NCBI GenBank assembly: GCA_963734365.1
Contig: CAVTGV010000007.1
Span: 319,249 to 383,248 of the forward strand
Length of the DNA stretch: 64,000 bases
DNA from: JACVRW01 sp963734365
GTDB lineage: Bacteria; Actinomycetota; Thermoleophilia; Solirubrobacterales; Thermoleophilaceae
Direction of reading: 5' to 3'
Below, piece after piece: positions 61,239 to 64,000 of the stretch. The notes below the pieces were generated by a model that did no database searches, was not told the DNA's origin, and saw only the letters and a program-made list of their open reading frames with translations. The position numbers and the translations under genes are program-made. Position 1 is the first letter of the stretch, and every line of letters starts with the position of its first letter.

Positions 61239-61304
61239 TTAGAGCAGGATGATGATCAGGATGATCAGCAGGATGACGACAACGGTTCCGACTCCTATGT
61301 ACAT
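61239..61304 (-). CDS. 21-residue hydrophobic membrane micropeptide
   Basis: ATG 61304, preceded by GAGGAG at a proper distance, encodes MYIGVGTVVVILLIILIIILL and then TAA at 61241-61239. It is one uninterrupted membrane helix with a tiny N-terminal cap, like the short peptides often annotated in actinobacteria. Function unknown. It lies between the P450 and the metallopeptidase gene, on the minus strand. Confidence 0.5.
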   Translation of the reverse strand: MYIGVGTVVVILLIILIIILL

Positions 61305-61388
61305 GGAGACTCCTCGGTTGTGGTGGACGCCCTCCTCATGCCCAATCTGGCGCGCACGAACCTCGCTCCGATAAGAGAGGATTAGGCC

Positions 61389-61816
61389 GTGCGCTGGCAG
61401 CGACCGGGCAAGAACCGCGATGTGGTCGACGTCCGGGGCGGCGGGGGCGCCGGCGGAGGCGGCTTCGGGCGTGCCGGCGGAGGCCTGCCGGGCGGCCGGA
61501 TGGCGCTTCCCGGAGGGCTCGGCATCGGAGGCGTGATCGTCCTCGTGGTGGTCCTGCTGCTGTCCGGGGGTGGCGGCGGGGGGTCCGCGTTCGGCGTGGA
61601 CAACCAGTTCGGACAGACGCCGCAGGCCCCCGACGGGACGTCGATCCCCGCGGCGCAGGACCCCGAGAAGGACCTGAAGGACTTCAGCTCCTACGTCTTC
61701 ATCCGGGTCCAGGACACGTGGGCGGAGACCTTCCGCCGGGCCGGTGAGCAGTACGACCGGTCACAGCTCGTGCTCTACCGGGGCGGGGTCAATACCGGGT
61801 GCGGGAGCGCGTCGAG
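61389..61816 (+). pseudogene. Neutral zinc metallopeptidase (YpfJ/KPN_02809 family), truncated at a junction with rpoB
   Basis: GTG 61389 opens MRWQRPGKNRDVVDVRGG, the family's RW-rich N-terminus. A Gly-rich linker, a membrane helix (GIGGVIVLVVVLLLSGGGGG) and FSSYVFIRVQDTWAETFRRAGEQYDRSQLVLYRGGVNTGCGSAS follow. In intact members this is succeeded by the YC-containing strand and the HExxH zinc site. Here sense stops after GCGSAS at about 61,816, and the DNA becomes antisense rpoB. The catalytic half is absent. Truncated by rearrangement or misassembly. Confidence 0.8.
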
Positions 61817-64000
61817 ATCCCAGCCCTGCTTCGCGACCCAGCCCAGGTGGGTTTCCAGCACCTGACCGACGTTCATCCGACTCGGTTACGCCGAGCGGGT
61901 TGAGCACGATGTCGACCGCCGTCCCGTCCTCCAGGAACGGCATGTCCTCGATCGGCAGAATCTTGGAGATGACGCCCTTGTTGCCGTGCCGGCCCGCGAG
62001 CTTGTCGCCGTCGGAGATCTTGCGCTTCTGCGCCACGTAGACCCGGACCAGCTGGTTCACGCCCGGTGCGAGCTCGTCCTCGGAGTCGCGGTCGAAGACC
62101 CGAACACCGATCACGGTGCCGGACTCGCCGTGCGGCACCTTCAAGCGAGGTGTCGCGGACCTCCCGGGCCTTCTTCCCGAAGATGGCGCTTAGCAGCCGC
62201 TCCTCCGGGTGAGCTCGCCCTCGCCCTTGGGGGGCCACCTTCCCGACCAGGATGTCGCCGGTGCTGACCTCTGCCACGTCCGGATGATCCCCGTCCTCGT
62301 CCAGATCTTCGAGCACCTCCTCACTGACGTTCGGGATGTCCCGGGCGCTCTCCTCCGCTCCAAGCTTGGTGTCCCGGGCGTCGGCCTCGTACTCCTCGAT
62401 ATGGATCGAGGTAAAGACGTCGTCCTGCACGAGGCGCTGGCTCGCGAGGATCGCGTCCTCGTAGTTGTAGCCCTCCCAGGTGATGAACGCGACCAGCAGG
62501 TTCCGGCCAAGCGCCATCTCGCCCATTCGTGGATGGCCCGTCCGCGAGCGTGTGCCCTCCTCGACCCGCTGCCCCCGGTACCATCGGGCGCTGGGTGATG
62601 CAGGTCCTGTTCGCTCGGCGGAGCATGTTCAGCCGGTAGGTCCTGTACGTCCCGTCGTCCTGGGCGAGCTCGATAAGATCCGCTCACCGACGTGACCATC
62701 CGGCCTCCGCCTTGCCGACCGCCGCGCACCAGCGTCCACCGCACCGCTTCTCCATCCCCGTACCGACAAACGGGGCCTCGGGGCGGATCAGCGGGACGGC
62801 CTGGCGCTGCATGTCGGAGCCCATCAGCGCCCGGCACGCGTCGTCGTGCTCCAGGAATGGATCATCGCGGTCGCCACAGAGACCATCTGCCGGGGCGAGA
62901 CGTCAATGTAATCGACGTCCTCGGGCTGCGACCGCGTCGGCCACGCCGTGCCGCTTGCGGACCAGACCCGGGCCTCGATGAATTGCCCGCCTCGTCCAGC
63001 TTCGCGTTGGCATGCGCGATGCTTAGCCGATCCTCCTCATCCGCGGTCAGGTAGTCGATCTGGTCCGCGACCCTGCCGTTGACCACCTTGCGATACGGAG
63101 CCGCGAGGAAGCCGAACTAGTTCACCCGCCCCGAGAACGCCAGCGAGCCGATCAGCCCGATGTTCGGGCCTTCAGGCGTCTCGATCGGGCAGATCCGGCC
63201 GTAGTGGAGGTGTGGACGTCGCGGACTTCCATGTGGGCGCGATCGCGGGAGAGACCACCGGGGCCGAGGGCCGACAGCCGGCGCTTGTGGGTCAGACCCG
63301 CGAGGGGATTGGTCTGGTCCATAAACTGCGACAGCTGGGAGGTGCCGAAGAACTCCTTCAGCGCCGCGACCACGGGCCTGATGTTGATCAAGGTCTGGGG
63401 GGTGATCGCCTCGACGTCCTGAGTGGTCATCCGGTCCCGGACGACCCGCTCCATCCGGCCGAGGCCGGTACGCAGTTGGTTCTGGATCAGCTCGCCCACC
63501 GTACGCAGCCGGCGGTTGCCGAAGTGGTCGATGTCGTCCTCTTCGACGATCAGCTCTCCGCGCGGCGAACCAAGCGTCGCCCCGCCTTCGTGCAGGGCGA
63601 CGATGAACCGGATCGCGGCCACGATGTCCTCGATGGTCAGCACCTGACGATCGAACGGCAGCTCGAGACCGAGCTTCTTGTTGATCTTGTAGCGGCCGAC
63701 CTTGGCCAGGTCGTAGCGCTTGGGATTGAAGTAGTAGTTCTCCAGCAGCGCCTGCGCCGCCTCCCGGGTCGGGGGCTCGCCCGGGCGGAGCTTGCGGTAG
63801 ATGTCGAGCAGTGCCTCGTCCTGGGTCGAGGTGTGGTCCTTCTCCAGAGTGAGCCGCATCGACTCGTACTCGCCGAACTCCTCGAGGATCTTGGGCGTCG
63901 GACCAGCCGAGGGCCTTGAGCAGTACTGTGACGTTCTGCTTGCGCTTGCGGTCCAGCCGGACGCCGACCATGTCCCGCTTGTCGATCTCGAACTCCAGCC
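61802..64000 (-). pseudogene. rpoB: RNA polymerase beta subunit gene fragment with many frameshifts
   Basis: Reading leftward from the right edge: LEFEIDKRDMVGVRLDRKRKQNVTVLLKALGW, then SMRLTLEKDHTSTQDEALLDIYRKLRPGEPPT and VVAALKEFFGTSQLSQFMDQTNPLAGLTHKRRLSALGPGGL (the rifampicin region), [143 protein letters not shown] and MNVGQVLETHLGWVAKQGW. At least six frame changes (about 63,903, 63,190, 63,010, 62,860, 62,165, 61,887) and an in-frame TAG at 63,119-63,117 (VN-stop-FGF where VNEFGF is expected) break it. It lacks both gene ends. Confidence 0.9.

Overview
The window is very GC-rich, densely coded DNA. Its genes use mainly G/C-ending codons and many GTG starts, and it has no rRNA, tRNA, insertion sequence or CRISPR array that I can see. 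The family mix fits an actinobacterium, most likely of the Thermoleophilia/Solirubrobacterales type: ECF sigma factors with a SnoaL-like tail, a MinD/ParA-like ATPase, a Replic_Relax protein, a CAP-domain protein, an RTX-repeat protein, an animal-type haem peroxidase, P450, NfeD/slipin and TatA/TatC. The taxonomic placement is inference.

Layout. 1-4.9 kb: a large MFS-like membrane protein and a long helical protein. 5.1-6.3 kb: a secreted PL7 alginate lyase. 6.3-13.5 kb: a ParA-like ATPase, a LAL-type LuxR regulator, a Replic_Relax protein and a membrane protein with a sigma-region-4-like and zinc-finger N-terminus. Three of these four carry apparent single-base frameshifts. 13.5-21.6 kb: small zinc-binding and CAP proteins, a PEBP lipoprotein, an MFS exporter, a haem peroxidase and an RTX protein. 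21.6-23.8 kb: a decayed island with an ECF42-type sigma remnant, an intact PrnB-like gene with a coupled small ORF, and a methyltransferase remnant. 23.9-33.5 kb: tatA-tatC, GAF/HD-GYP, cupin, ABC exporter, TPR membrane protein and MFS. 33.6-46.2 kb: an FAD oxidoreductase fused to an acetoacetate-decarboxylase-like domain, azlCD, RDD, NfeD/slipin, desaturase, DEAD-box helicase, hydrolase and CFA synthase. 46.2-51.2 kb: a Rieske/amidohydrolase operon divergent from an IclR regulator across a perfect palindrome, an SDR remnant, a nitronate monooxygenase and an AlkZ-like protein. 51.2-54.8 kb: an ECF41 (SigJ-type) sigma regulon. 54.8-61.4 kb: AraC regulators, EamA, VOC proteins, three small membrane proteins and a P450. 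61.4-64 kb: a truncated YpfJ metallopeptidase running straight into a heavily frameshifted, antisense rpoB fragment.

The most coherent system is the ECF41 locus. The sigma gene and an epimerase/DUF6081-like operon diverge from interlocked promoters reading GGTCACA-N16-GGTC. The nearby NAD(P)H-binding oxidoreductase has GGTCACA-N16-CGTC upstream of its start. This fits the published ECF41 promoter (TGTCACA...CGTC) and its association with oxidoreductases and epimerases, and it suggests a self-contained autoregulated module.

Quality caveat. Several otherwise convincing genes are broken by single-base shifts (about 7.2, 8.8, 9.3, 12.1 and 31.94 kb). The last 2.2 kb has many indels and a nonsense change in rpoB. 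This looks like indel-prone assembly, worst at the right edge, but real pseudogenisation cannot be excluded without reads. The deletion remnants at 13.5, 21.6, 23.4 and 48.9 kb are different in kind and look like true decay.
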